Assembly (NCBI GenBank): GCA_964641135.1
Contig: CAZXJV010000078.1
Span: 1 to 13,679, forward strand
Direction: 5' to 3'
DNA: 13,679 bases
Source: Teretinema sp964641135
GTDB lineage: Bacteria; Spirochaetota; Spirochaetia; Treponematales; Treponemataceae
A model generated the notes under the pieces. The model saw only the letters and a list, made by a program, of their open reading frames with translations, searched no databases and had not been told where the DNA came from. Position numbers and translations under genes: made by a program. This document shows positions 1-5,806 of this stretch, one piece after another; position 1 is the stretch's first letter, and each line of letters starts with the position of its first letter.

Positions 1-3
1 CAG

Positions 4-44
4 CTGATCAAAAGATCAGATGAACTTAAAAACAATGGTTTTTA
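4..44. repeat. Two inverted repeats upstream of the PadR operon
   Basis: Seen directly: a 6-bp perfect inverted repeat with an AAAA loop at 4-9/14-19 and a 7-bp perfect A/T-rich inverted repeat at 27-33/38-44 with loop AATG. The second runs into the proposed -35 element (41-46) of the padR promoter. They could be regulator-binding sites, or the 3'-end hairpins of a gene that lies before the window. Neither has a proper stem plus T-tract, so I do not call a terminator. Confidence 0.4.
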
Positions 45-69
45 GAGGTGCCCTTATATGTGCTATAGT
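41..69 (+). promoter_or_regulatory. Candidate sigma70 promoter of the PadR-HAAS-DUF4097 operon
   Basis: The -35-like TTTAGA (41-46, 4/6 match) is followed after 17 bp by TATAGT (64-69, 5/6 match). Transcription would start near 76, about 39 nt before the padR ATG. The heptamer AGTATTG occurs at 67-73 and again at 84-90, a 17-bp period around the -10 and start site. This would suit autoregulation by the short PadR protein, but that is inference. Confidence 0.45.
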
Positions 70-114
70 ATTGGTCGGGGTGCAGTATTGCATATCCCGT
101 AAGGAGGGCAGGGA

Positions 115-426
115 ATGCTGTTTTCTATCAACAGCGCGCTTCTGGATGCCTGTGTGCTGGCCATCCTGTCCCGGGGCGACGAATATGGCTACCGCTTGAC
201 CCAGGAGGTCAAACAGCTGATGAACATCTCGGAGTCCACCTTGTACCCGGTGCTTCGGCGGCTGCAAAAAAACGGCTGGCTTGATACCTATGATCAGCCG
301 TTTCAGGGACGCAACCGCAGATACTACCGGATTACCAGCGAAGGATTGACCCAGCACACACTGTACCGTACAGAATGGCAGGAGTATAGAAGCCGGATTG
401 AAGGTATCTTTGGAGGAGATTCATAA
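115..426 (+). CDS. Short PadR-family transcriptional regulator
   Basis: A 103-residue winged-helix DNA-binding protein of the short PadR class. The N-terminal helix region carries the typical EYGYRLTQEV stretch (about residues 22-31). The recognition helix follows with STLYPVLRRL (about 40-49), and the wing with GRNRRYYRIT (about 63-72). A short C-terminal dimerisation helix ends the protein, as expected for this subclass, which lacks the long C-terminal domain of full PadR. An AGGAGGG ribosome site lies 6 nt before the ATG. The stop is 3 nt before the next gene, a HAAS/DUF1700 membrane protein, and the two gene types are commonly paired in bacteria. PadR proteins usually repress their own operon until a ligand, or here probably the HAAS partner, relieves repression. 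Family assignment is firm; the signal is unknown. Confidence 0.93.
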   Translation: MLFSINSALLDACVLAILSRGDEYGYRLTQEVKQLMNISESTLYPVLRRLQKNGWLDTYDQPFQGRNRRYYRITSEGLTQHTLYRTEWQEYRSRIEGIFGGDS

Positions 427-429
427 GAC

Positions 430-1005
430 ATGACACGAACAGAATGGATTGCAGATTTATCGTCCCGGCTGGGACGGTTACCGGAAGATGAGCGCCGTTC
501 GGCACTTGCCTGGTATGAAGAGTACTTTGACGAAGCAGGAGCGGAGCATGAGGCCGATGTTATCCGTGAACTGGGAAGTCCGGCAGCGGCTGCTTCGCGG
601 ATATTGGCGGATCACGCGGTCAAGGCAGCACGGCAGGCACCCGGTTCTCCGGGGAAGGGATTGTCCGCCCTGTGGTTTGTTATCCTTGCGGTACTGGCGG
701 CACCTGTTGCTGTCCCCGTTATTGCTGTGCTGATGGCCCTGATCATTGCTGCCGCAGCAGGGGTCTTTGCTGTGGGGGCTGCAGGGGTTGCCTTGCTGCT
801 TGCCGGGATAGGTCTGTTTTTTGGAGGTCTGGTTGGTCTTTTTGCCACACCCGCATCGGCTCTTATTCTGTTTGGTGCGGCTTTTTTGCTGTGGGGGCTG
901 TTTAAAATCATCTTTGTAATTTTGGGCGCGGTTATTTCTGTGTTGGGACAGTTTGTGTCCTGGCTTTTTGATGTTCCGCGGGGAGGAAGATATGGCAAAA
1001 AATGA
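430..1005 (+). CDS. HAAS-domain (DUF1700) membrane protein, PadR partner
   Basis: A 191-residue protein. Residues 1-60 match the HTH-associated alpha-helical signalling (HAAS, formerly DUF1700) domain: MTRTEWIADL at the start, then the hallmark ALAWYEEYFDEAG and a VIRELGSP segment. From about residue 75 to 180 it is almost entirely hydrophobic, with room for four or so membrane spans rich in Ala, Gly, Val and Leu, and it ends in a short basic tail (RGGRYGKK). The family is thought to transmit membrane or envelope state to the adjacent PadR regulator. GGAGGAG before the upstream stop serves as ribosome site for the ATG at 430. The 3' end overlaps the next gene by 14 nt, so all three genes are likely translated from one message. 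What is sensed is not evident. Confidence 0.88.
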   Translation: MTRTEWIADLSSRLGRLPEDERRSALAWYEEYFDEAGAEHEADVIRELGSPAAAASRILADHAVKAARQAPGSPGKGLSALWFVILAVLAAPVAVPVIAVLMALIIAAAAGVFAVGAAGVALLLAGIGLFFGGLVGLFATPASALILFGAAFLLWGLFKIIFVILGAVISVLGQFVSWLFDVPRGGRYGKK

Positions 1006-1879
1006 TTCAGGTAATAATCTGGGACGGGGCTTTGCGCTGGTGGTAATCGGTTGTGTGCTGATAGCAATCGGTTTGAGCTTTGGCGGCCGTCTTGTACATC
1101 TGAACTGGGGGCGCAAGGCAGACGGCGGTTTTGAATTCCGCCTGGATCGTTCAGCTGCCGGTTCGGATGCTATCCGCACAACTGTTGCAGGGGAAGTTCC
1201 CTCCACAACGCGCCGTCTTGTCATTACTGCCGGAGCAAGCCGGGTTTCTGTGATACAGGGGGCTTCCTTTTCGTACCGACTTGTAGACTTTCCCGAAAAT
1301 CAGGTATCTGTTGAGCTGTCGGGCAACACTGTACGCATTACCGAAGATTCCCGTATTACCCGGTTTTCTTTCGGGGCACGCGGAGTGGAAACCCGTATCG
1401 AGGTTACAATACCTTCCGGTGTCCGGCTGGAAGAATGCCGGATCACCCTCGGTGCCGGTACTCTTGTAATAGAAGATGTTGATGCTGCAATCTTAACCCT
1501 TGAAACCGGGGCCGGCAGTGTAACTGCCTCACGGGTAAAGGCCGAAAAGACCCGGGTGGAAACCGGTGCAGGACAGGCGGTATTCAAGGATGTCAGCTTT
1601 GCAAGCCTGACAGCATCTACCGGGGCGGGGCAGGTAGTCCTGCAGGGCGATATTACTAAAGATGCCGAAATCAGTACCGGGGCCGGAGCGATTGAACTGA
1701 GCCTTTCGGGAAGCGAAAAGGACTACCGGTTTGAAACGGAGCGGGGGCTGGGCGCAGTACGAATCGGTTCTTCCAGCTGGGCTGGTCCGGGCAGCGGGAT
1801 TGCCGGAAATCCGGAAGCACCGGTACGAATCAAGTTGAATTCAGGTATCGGTTCGGTTCGTGTACGTTTTGACCGCTAG
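992..1879 (+). CDS. DUF4097-type beta-helix-like membrane-anchored protein
   Basis: Start chosen at 992: GGGAGGAAG lies just upstream and the protein then begins MAKNDSG. An in-frame ATG at 953 has no ribosome site. The product is 295 residues. One hydrophobic segment (about residues 13-33) would anchor it in the inner membrane. The rest is beta-strand-rich with repeated TGAG/LGAG turns (about residues 150-240, such as LETGAGSV, VETGAGQA, STGAGQV, STGAGAI). This is the regular ladder pattern of DUF4097 proteins, which resembles a beta-helix or adhesin-like stack. It is the last gene of the PadR-HAAS operon. Such proteins recur beside PadR/HAAS or phage-shock-type genes and are suspected of sensing or buffering envelope stress; their biochemical role is unknown. 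Confidence 0.88.
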   Translation: MAKNDSGNNLGRGFALVVIGCVLIAIGLSFGGRLVHLNWGRKADGGFEFRLDRSAAGSDAIRTTVAGEVPSTTRRLVITAGASRVSVIQGASFSYRLVDFPENQVSVELSGNTVRITEDSRITRFSFGARGVETRIEVTIPSGVRLEECRITLGAGTLVIEDVDAAILTLETGAGSVTASRVKAEKTRVETGAGQAVFKDVSFASLTASTGAGQVVLQGDITKDAEISTGAGAIELSLSGSEKDYRFETERGLGAVRIGSSSWAGPGSGIAGNPEAPVRIKLNSGIGSVRVRFDR

Positions 1880-1894
1880 CAGAGGTCCAGGCAG

Positions 1895-1939
1895 CTGGCA
1901 GGGTGCTGACAAATTCGATGCTTGTCAGAACCCTGCCAG
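1895..1939 (+). terminator. Long 3' hairpin without T-tract after the DUF4097 gene
   Basis: An 18-bp stem with a single mismatch (1895-1912 against 1922-1939) and a 9-nt loop (ATTCGATGC) starts 15 nt after the DUF4097 stop. No run of T follows, so it is not a canonical intrinsic terminator. It could protect the mRNA 3' end, act with Rho, or be a small structured repeat. The tRNA-Arg promoter begins 10 nt downstream, so the hairpin separates two transcription units. Confidence 0.6.
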
Positions 1940-1949
1940 AGAATTCGGA

Positions 1950-1978
1950 TTGCATAAAACCGGTCATTTGGGTATTAT
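1950..1978 (+). promoter_or_regulatory. Sigma70 promoter of tRNA-Arg
   Basis: TTGCAT (1950-1955) and TATTAT (1973-1978) are separated by exactly 17 bp. Transcription should begin near 1985, leaving a leader of about 39 nt to be removed by RNase P before the mature tRNA at 2024. Confidence 0.6.
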
Positions 1979-1994
1979 CAGTGTATTCTGAAGT

Positions 1995-2014
1995 TTGCAC
2001 CAATTTCGGTGCAA
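1995..2014 (+). other. Hairpin in the tRNA-Arg 5' leader
   Basis: TTGCACC (1995-2001) is perfectly complementary to GGTGCAA (2008-2014) around a 6-nt loop (AATTTC). The hairpin falls inside the predicted pre-tRNA leader, ending 9 nt before the mature 5' end. It may be a folding insulator or an RNA-processing site; no function is shown by sequence alone. Confidence 0.5.
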
Positions 2015-2023
2015 CCTTTGACT

Positions 2024-2097
2024 GATCCGTTAGCTCAGTTGGATAGAGCGGTTGCCTCCTAAGCAACAGGTCGGACGTTCGAATCGTCTACGGGTCA
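2024..2097 (+). tRNA. tRNA-Arg (anticodon CCT)
   Basis: A complete 74-nt cloverleaf. The acceptor stem is GATCCGT/ACGGGTC with one G-T pair. The D arm is GCTC/GAGC with loop AGTTGGATA. The anticodon stem GTTGC/GCAAC closes loop CTCCTAA, giving anticodon CCT at 2056-2058, which reads AGG codons. The variable loop is AGGTC, and the T arm is GGACG/CGTCT with TTCGAAT. The discriminator base is A, and no CCA is encoded (TAG follows), so the tail must be added by nucleotidyltransferase. Its own promoter lies at 1950-1978. tRNA-Arg(CCT) genes are common attachment sites for integrative elements, but no second copy of the 3' end and no integrase is present here. Confidence 0.97.
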
Positions 2098-2106
2098 TAG
2101 ACTGCT

Positions 2107-2126
2107 ATCAATATTGTTGATTTTTT
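2107..2126 (+). terminator. Weak intrinsic terminator after tRNA-Arg
   Basis: ATCAA (2107-2111) pairs with TTGAT (2117-2121) around a 5-nt loop and leads straight into six T (2121-2126). The stem is only 5 bp and A/T-rich, so it is weak, but its position 10 nt behind the tRNA and the T-run fit a terminator. Confidence 0.4.
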
Positions 2127-2235
2127 ACACCCCATAAACAATACTTACTCTTATTGGTGATACTACCGGAATAAATACCGTACTGTTACCGATTTTCAGT
2201 GTGCTTCAGTGCTGATTTGCGCGGAGGAGTGGTAG

Positions 2236-4449
2236 ATGATAAAAAAAAGTCGGATTTCTTTGGGCATCAGATTGCGGATGATATTGTTGATCGGGTCGGT
2301 GTTGATTCTGAGTATGGTGTTTGCAACGGTAATTGTAGGTAAACTTGTTTTTGACAGCGAAGAACGCAATGCTACCCTGTATACACAGGCCCTTTCCGGA
2401 CAATATGCGAACGTAGCCAAGGATCTGTTATCACAGGCTATGGTTGCAGCACGAACCCTGGCTGATTCCATGGGCGCTTACGAGCAGATTCCCCGGGAGC
2501 AGCGGCGCCAGGTATATAATGCGTCCTTGCAGAACGTACTGCGTTTTAATCCGGAGTTTTTTGGTGTGTGGACCTGTTGGGAGCCGAACGCCCTTGACGG
2601 ACTTGATGCCCGTTATATGGACACAACAGGTACGGATGGTTCAGGCCGCTTCATTCCTTACTGGTACCGTACCAGTACGACCGGGATTGGACTGGAGCCC
2701 CTGGCTGATTATACCGATCCGGTTAAGGGTGAATACTATCTGCGCTCACGGGATTCTGCGACCGAGATTATTATGGATCCTTTTGAGTATGAAACCGGAA
2801 CAGGAACCGTGCTTATGGTGACTATGGCAGCACCTGTGTTTAACCGCGAGGGCCGGGTTGTTGGTGTTGCCGGGATAGACATTACTCTTGAAGCCTTGCA
2901 GCGGCGCCTTTCCTCATTACGCCTGTATGATACCGGTTTCGGACGCCTGATTTCCAATAACGGCACGGTGGTGACCCATCCGGTCACAGCGCGGATCGGT
3001 CAGCCGGCTCCCGAGTTTACCGATGCCCGAAACGCTGAAACGGTACGCCGGGTACGTGCCGGTGAAATAGTGGTAGAGCGGGCCTGGTCGATTGCGGTAG
3101 GCGATTATACCAACAAGACACTGGTTCCCTTTACAGTCGGACATACCGATACCCCCTGGTTTTTCGGTACTGTAGTGGAATACCGGGAGTTGCTTGCTGC
3201 AGGACGGGTGGTGGTGACTGCTGTTATTTTGACCCTGGCTGTCGGGCTGATTCTCATTTTGATCATGATATGGGTTGCTGCTACCTCGGTGTCAAAGCCC
3301 CTGTTAGGCGCGGTAGCAGCCCTTGAAAATATATCCCGCGGAGACGGCGACCTTTCGGTACGCCTTGCAGACAGCGCCGGTGATGAAACCGGCCGGCTTG
3401 CCCGTTACTTTAACGAAACCATCAGCAAGATTGCAACCCTGGTCGTTTCGGTGAAGGAAGAGGCAGAAGCCATGCGGGCAACCGGCGAGGAGCTTTCCAG
3501 CAACATGATCGAGAGCGCCGGTGCGCTTAATCAGATAGCTGCCAACATCAGCGGGGTAAAACAGCAGGCAATCAATCAGTCTGCCGGAGTGAATCAGACA
3601 CAGGCTACCATGGCAGAGGTTCTCAGGCAGATAGAACTGCTGAATGACAGCATTGAAAGCCAGTCGGCAAGCGTTGTGGAATCAAGCTCTTCTATAGAAG
3701 AGATGGTTGCGAACATCCGCTCGGTAACCCGCATTCTTGAGGGAAATGCCCGTTCAGTAGAAACCCTGCGCGCCGCAAGCGAGGGCGGGCGGAACGGCAT
3801 GGATGAGGTAGCCGGCCTTGTGCAAACGATAAGCCGGGATTCGGATGGCCTTATCGAAGCGACGTCTATCATCCAGAATATTGCAAGTCAAACCAATCTT
3901 CTTGCGATGAATGCCGCAATCGAAGCGGCTCATGCCGGGGATTCGGGCAGGGGCTTTGCTGTTGTTGCCGACGAGATACGCAAGCTTGCAGAGGATTCCA
4001 GTGCCCAGGGCAAAACCATTGCCGACGTGCTTGGCAAGCTTAAGGCGTCAATCGATCAGGTCGCGGATACTTCGCAGCAGGCCCAGCGTCAGTTTGAAGA
4101 GGTCTTTACCCTGACCGACACGGTCCAAAACCAGGAGACGGTGATTTACAACGCGATGCAGGAGCAGAGTACCGGCGGTACCCAGGTGCTGGAGGCGATC
4201 CGGCAGATAAACGAGTCGACTGTGCAGGTGCGCGACGGTTCGGCCAGGATGCTTGCAGGAATCCGCGAGGTCCTTGAAGAAATGAAACAGCTTGCAAACG
4301 TTACCCGCGAAATAACCGACAGCATGAACGAGATGACTGCCGGAACCGAAGAGATCAACCGGGCGGTTGCAGAGGCAAGCTCAATCAGCGTTCGCAACCG
4401 CGAAAGCATTGAAAAGCTGGCAGGCGAGCTCGGCCGCTTCAAGACGTGA
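2236..4449 (+). CDS. Methyl-accepting chemotaxis protein (dCache, HAMP, MCP signal domain)
   Basis: A transmembrane chemoreceptor of 737 residues. Membrane span 1 is about residues 14-35. The periplasmic sensor (about 40-320) looks like a double Cache domain, with GRFIPYWYR, then LADYTDPVKGEYYL, and the typical Cache strand GRVVGVAGIDITLEAL. Span 2 is about 325-349, HAMP about 350-402, and the coiled-coil signalling hairpin about 430-730. The conserved tip region is QNIASQTNLLAMNAAIEAAHAG followed by GRGFAVVADEIRKLAEDS (about 548-592), which contacts CheA and CheW. The C-terminus ends LGRFKT with no CheR/CheB-binding pentapeptide. GGAGGAG lies 6 nt before the ATG. It stands alone, with no che genes near. 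The ligand cannot be read confidently; the aromatic sensor pocket suggests a small organic molecule. Confidence 0.95.
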   Translation: MIKKSRISLGIRLRMILLIGSVLILSMVFATVIVGKLVFDSEERNATLYTQALSGQYANVAKDLLSQAMVAARTLADSMGAYEQIPREQRRQVYNASLQNVLRFNPEFFGVWTCWEPNALDGLDARYMDTTGTDGSGRFIPYWYRTSTTGIGLEPLADYTDPVKGEYYLRSRDSATEIIMDPFEYETGTGTVLMVTMAAPVFNREGRVVGVAGIDITLEALQRRLSSLRLYDTGFGRLISNNGTVVTHPVTARIGQPAPEFTDARNAETVRRVRAGEIVVERAWSIAVGDYTNKTLVPFTVGHTDTPWFFGTVVEYRELLAAGRVVVTAVILTLAVGLILILIMIWVAATSVSKPLLGAVAALENISRGDGDLSVRLADSAGDETGRLARYFNETISKIATLVVSVKEEAEAMRATGEELSSNMIESAGALNQIAANISGVKQQAINQSAGVNQTQATMAEVLRQIELLNDSIESQSASVVESSSSIEEMVANIRSVTRILEGNARSVETLRAASEGGRNGMDEVAGLVQTISRDSDGLIEATSIIQNIASQTNLLAMNAAIEAAHAGDSGRGFAVVADEIRKLAEDSSAQGKTIADVLGKLKASIDQVADTSQQAQRQFEEVFTLTDTVQNQETVIYNAMQEQSTGGTQVLEAIRQINESTVQVRDGSARMLAGIREVLEEMKQLANVTREITDSMNEMTAGTEEINRAVAEASSISVRNRESIEKLAGELGRFKT

Positions 4450-4453
4450 TAAA

Positions 4454-4479
4454 AAAAACCGCCCCATCGGGCGGTTTTT
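4454..4479. terminator. Bidirectional intrinsic terminator between MCP and rubrerythrin genes
   Basis: CCGCCC (4459-4464) pairs with GGGCGG (4469-4474) around loop CATC, flanked by A5 (4454-4458) and T5 (4475-4479). A GC-rich stem with a U-tract results on either strand. It starts 5 nt after the MCP stop and lies 53 nt beyond the rbr stop on the other strand, so one element can end both convergent units. Confidence 0.92.
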
Positions 4480-4532
4480 ATTTTGCAGATTGCTGTCAGA
4501 CTGCGGCAGACTTGATGCCTGTCCGCACTCTG

Positions 4533-5108
4533 TCAGTAGTTTTCTGCCAGGCGCTCGAAGTAGGACTGGGGATGGGCACAGGCAGGACAGGTTTTCGGAG
4601 CTTCCTTTCCTACATAGATAAAGCCGCAGTTCAGGCATCTCCAGGTAGTGGGGCTTTCCTGAACCCACATGTCGCCTTTTTCGATATGGGCGGCAAAGGC
4701 TTCATAGCGGCGGGCATGCTGTTTTTCGGCGATTGCGATGTTTTCCATAACGACAGCTATCTCGGTAAAGCCTTCTTCGCGGGCAACCTTTGCAAAGTCG
4801 GGGTACATGTGCTGCCACTCGTAGTTTTCGCCTTCAGCTGCGGAACGCAGGTTTTCAAGGGTGGTTCCGATGGTGCCTGCATGAGCGGTGGTGGTAATTG
4901 TTACTTCGCCGCCTTCGAGGAACTTGAACAGACGCTTGGCATGCTCTTTTTCCTGCTCGGCAGTTTCTACAAAGGCCTGCTGTACAGGGACATAGCCTTC
5001 ATTCTTGGCTGCGCTGGCCCAGAACGTATACTTGTTGCGGGCCTGGGACTCGCCGATAAATGCCGCGATGATGTTTTTTTCGGTTTCCGAACCTTTAAGA
5101 GATTTCAC
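4533..5108 (-). CDS. rbr: Rubrerythrin
   Basis: A non-haem di-iron peroxidase that reduces hydrogen peroxide with electrons from its own rubredoxin domain. It is a cytoplasmic oxidative-stress enzyme typical of anaerobes. The product is 191 residues, the normal length. The ferritin-like domain carries E20, E53-x-x-H56, E94, E97 and E128-x-x-H131, the expected iron ligands. The C-terminal rubredoxin domain has C158-x-x-C161-G and C174-x-x-C177. The start is a GTG at 5108 (giving MKSLKGSETEKN), with GGAGGT just upstream; this N-terminus matches known rubrerythrins. A longer in-frame extension to 5420 is only the shadow of perR. It lies 70 nt behind perR on the same strand, so it is probably co-transcribed and PerR-controlled. 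Confidence 0.97.
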   Translation of the reverse strand: MKSLKGSETEKNIIAAFIGESQARNKYTFWASAAKNEGYVPVQQAFVETAEQEKEHAKRLFKFLEGGEVTITTTAHAGTIGTTLENLRSAAEGENYEWQHMYPDFAKVAREEGFTEIAVVMENIAIAEKQHARRYEAFAAHIEKGDMWVQESPTTWRCLNCGFIYVGKEAPKTCPACAHPQSYFERLAENY

Positions 5109-5133
5109 GAGATGACCTCCGGGAGATTGTGAT

Positions 5134-5182
5134 TCCGGCCGTACGGCCGGATGCTGATATGCTGACCTGACGGGCGGGTCAG
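5134..5182 (-). other. Palindrome and second inverted repeat in the perR-rbr gap
   Basis: An 18-bp perfect GC-rich palindrome (5134-5151, centre GTAC) lies 25 nt before the rbr GTG. A 6-bp inverted repeat CTGACC/GGTCAG (5162-5167/5177-5182) overlaps the perR stop codon. As RNA, both could fold between the two reading frames. Neither is followed by a T-tract on the minus strand. They may tune the ratio of rubrerythrin to PerR by mRNA processing or stability, or the palindrome could be a protein-binding site. Confidence 0.55.
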
Positions 5183-5598
5183 TGTGTTCCCGGCTTTTGA
5201 CAGCCGGGGCAAATGCCGTAAAAATCGGTGCGGTGTCCCTGAACCTGGTAGCCCGAATCGCGGGCTGCATCCTGTTCAAGACCCTGCATGGCGGGAAGCG
5301 ATACGTCATCAACCTTGCCGCAGCAGGTGCAGATGATGTGGTAATGAAGGGAAATATCGGCATCATAGCGGTCCATGCCGCTGCCTGAACGCAATACCTG
5401 TATGGTTCCCTGTTCTGCAAGGAGTCCGAGGTTGCGGTACACCGTCGCCTGGCTTAAGGCAGGCATGGCAGGTTTAAGCTGTTCATAGATCCAGCCGGCC
5501 GTGGGATGACTCTTGGTAGAGCGCAGTACCGAAAGGATGGCTGCTCTCTGGCGCGAGTTTTTTCTGGCTGGCTGTCTGCGCTTAATTTCGATATTCAT
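5179..5598 (-). CDS. perR: PerR-type peroxide-sensing Fur-family repressor
   Basis: A 139-residue Fur-family regulator with an N-terminal winged helix (SQATVYRNLGLL, about residues 49-60) and a C-terminal metal-binding dimerisation domain. Against the known Bacillus subtilis PerR sequence, all five regulatory-metal ligands are present: H31, D79, H85, H87 and D98. The structural zinc site is C90-x-x-C93 plus C130-x-x-C133. An Asp at the D98 position goes with iron-catalysed peroxide sensing in PerR, so PerR fits better than Fur or Zur. ATG at 5598 is the only start that keeps the DNA-binding helix. It has only CAGGA immediately before it, and a strong promoter ends just 9 nt upstream. Rubrerythrin, a classical PerR target, follows in the same orientation. 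Confidence 0.93.
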   Translation of the reverse strand: MNIEIKRRQPARKNSRQRAAILSVLRSTKSHPTAGWIYEQLKPAMPALSQATVYRNLGLLAEQGTIQVLRSGSGMDRYDADISLHYHIICTCCGKVDDVSLPAMQGLEQDAARDSGYQVQGHRTDFYGICPGCQKPGTH

Positions 5599-5607
5599 TC
5601 CTGTTTT

Positions 5608-5636
5608 AGAGTACCAGCCTTTGTTTTTACTGTCAA
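5608..5636 (-). promoter_or_regulatory. Sigma70 promoter of perR-rbr
   Basis: On the minus strand a perfect TTGACA (5636-5631) is followed after exactly 17 bp by TACTCT (5613-5608). The expected start site is near 5601, only about three nt before the perR ATG, so the transcript would be almost leaderless. No classical TTATAAT-type PerR box is recognisable around it. Confidence 0.72.
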
Positions 5637-5745
5637 CCTCTTTTTTGTGCGAGCTTGTTTTTTTACTTATGGCTGTATATGTTCATTTTCTTTACGCACA
5701 AAGACAACTCCGGGCTATGCTGCACGGTTTGGCCAGTGCACCGCC

Positions 5746-5774
5746 TTGACAACGGGACGTCAGTCGCGGAAAAT
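5746..5774 (+). promoter_or_regulatory. Candidate promoter of mgtE-MFS
   Basis: A perfect TTGACA (5746-5751) is followed after 17 bp by GAAAAT (5769-5774), a 4/6 match to the -10 consensus. The start would be near 5781 with a 26-nt leader, too short for a magnesium riboswitch. The rest of the 208-nt gap between perR and mgtE (5599-5806) holds only the divergent perR promoter and T-rich sequence. Confidence 0.45.
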
Positions 5775-5806
5775 GACAAAACAACCCGCCGCCGGAGGTC
5801 CTGCCG

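Noticed and set aside
478..1224. Minus-strand open frame of 248 codons opposite the HAAS gene
   Set aside because: Composition is rich in Lys/Pro/Gln/Arg as expected from the complement of a Gly/Ala/Leu membrane protein; no start signal.
2024..2097. tRNA-Arg as the attachment site of an integrated element
   Set aside because: No repeat of the tRNA 3' end, no integrase and no mobile-element genes in the window.
2130..2190. Sigma28-type promoter for the chemoreceptor gene
   Set aside because: TAAA at 2135-2138 has a possible 15-bp spacer, but the downstream octamer matches GCCGATAA at only 2 of 8 bases; no convincing promoter of any class was found in 2098-2235.
4446..5132. Long plus-strand open frame of 228 codons opposite rubrerythrin
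   Set aside because: It lies antisense to a fully motif-complete rubrerythrin, runs through the terminator hairpin at 4454-4479 and has no recognisable family.
5775..5806. Magnesium riboswitch ahead of mgtE
   Set aside because: The predicted leader is only about 26 nt, far too short for an M-box or similar structure, and no long conserved leader fold is visible.
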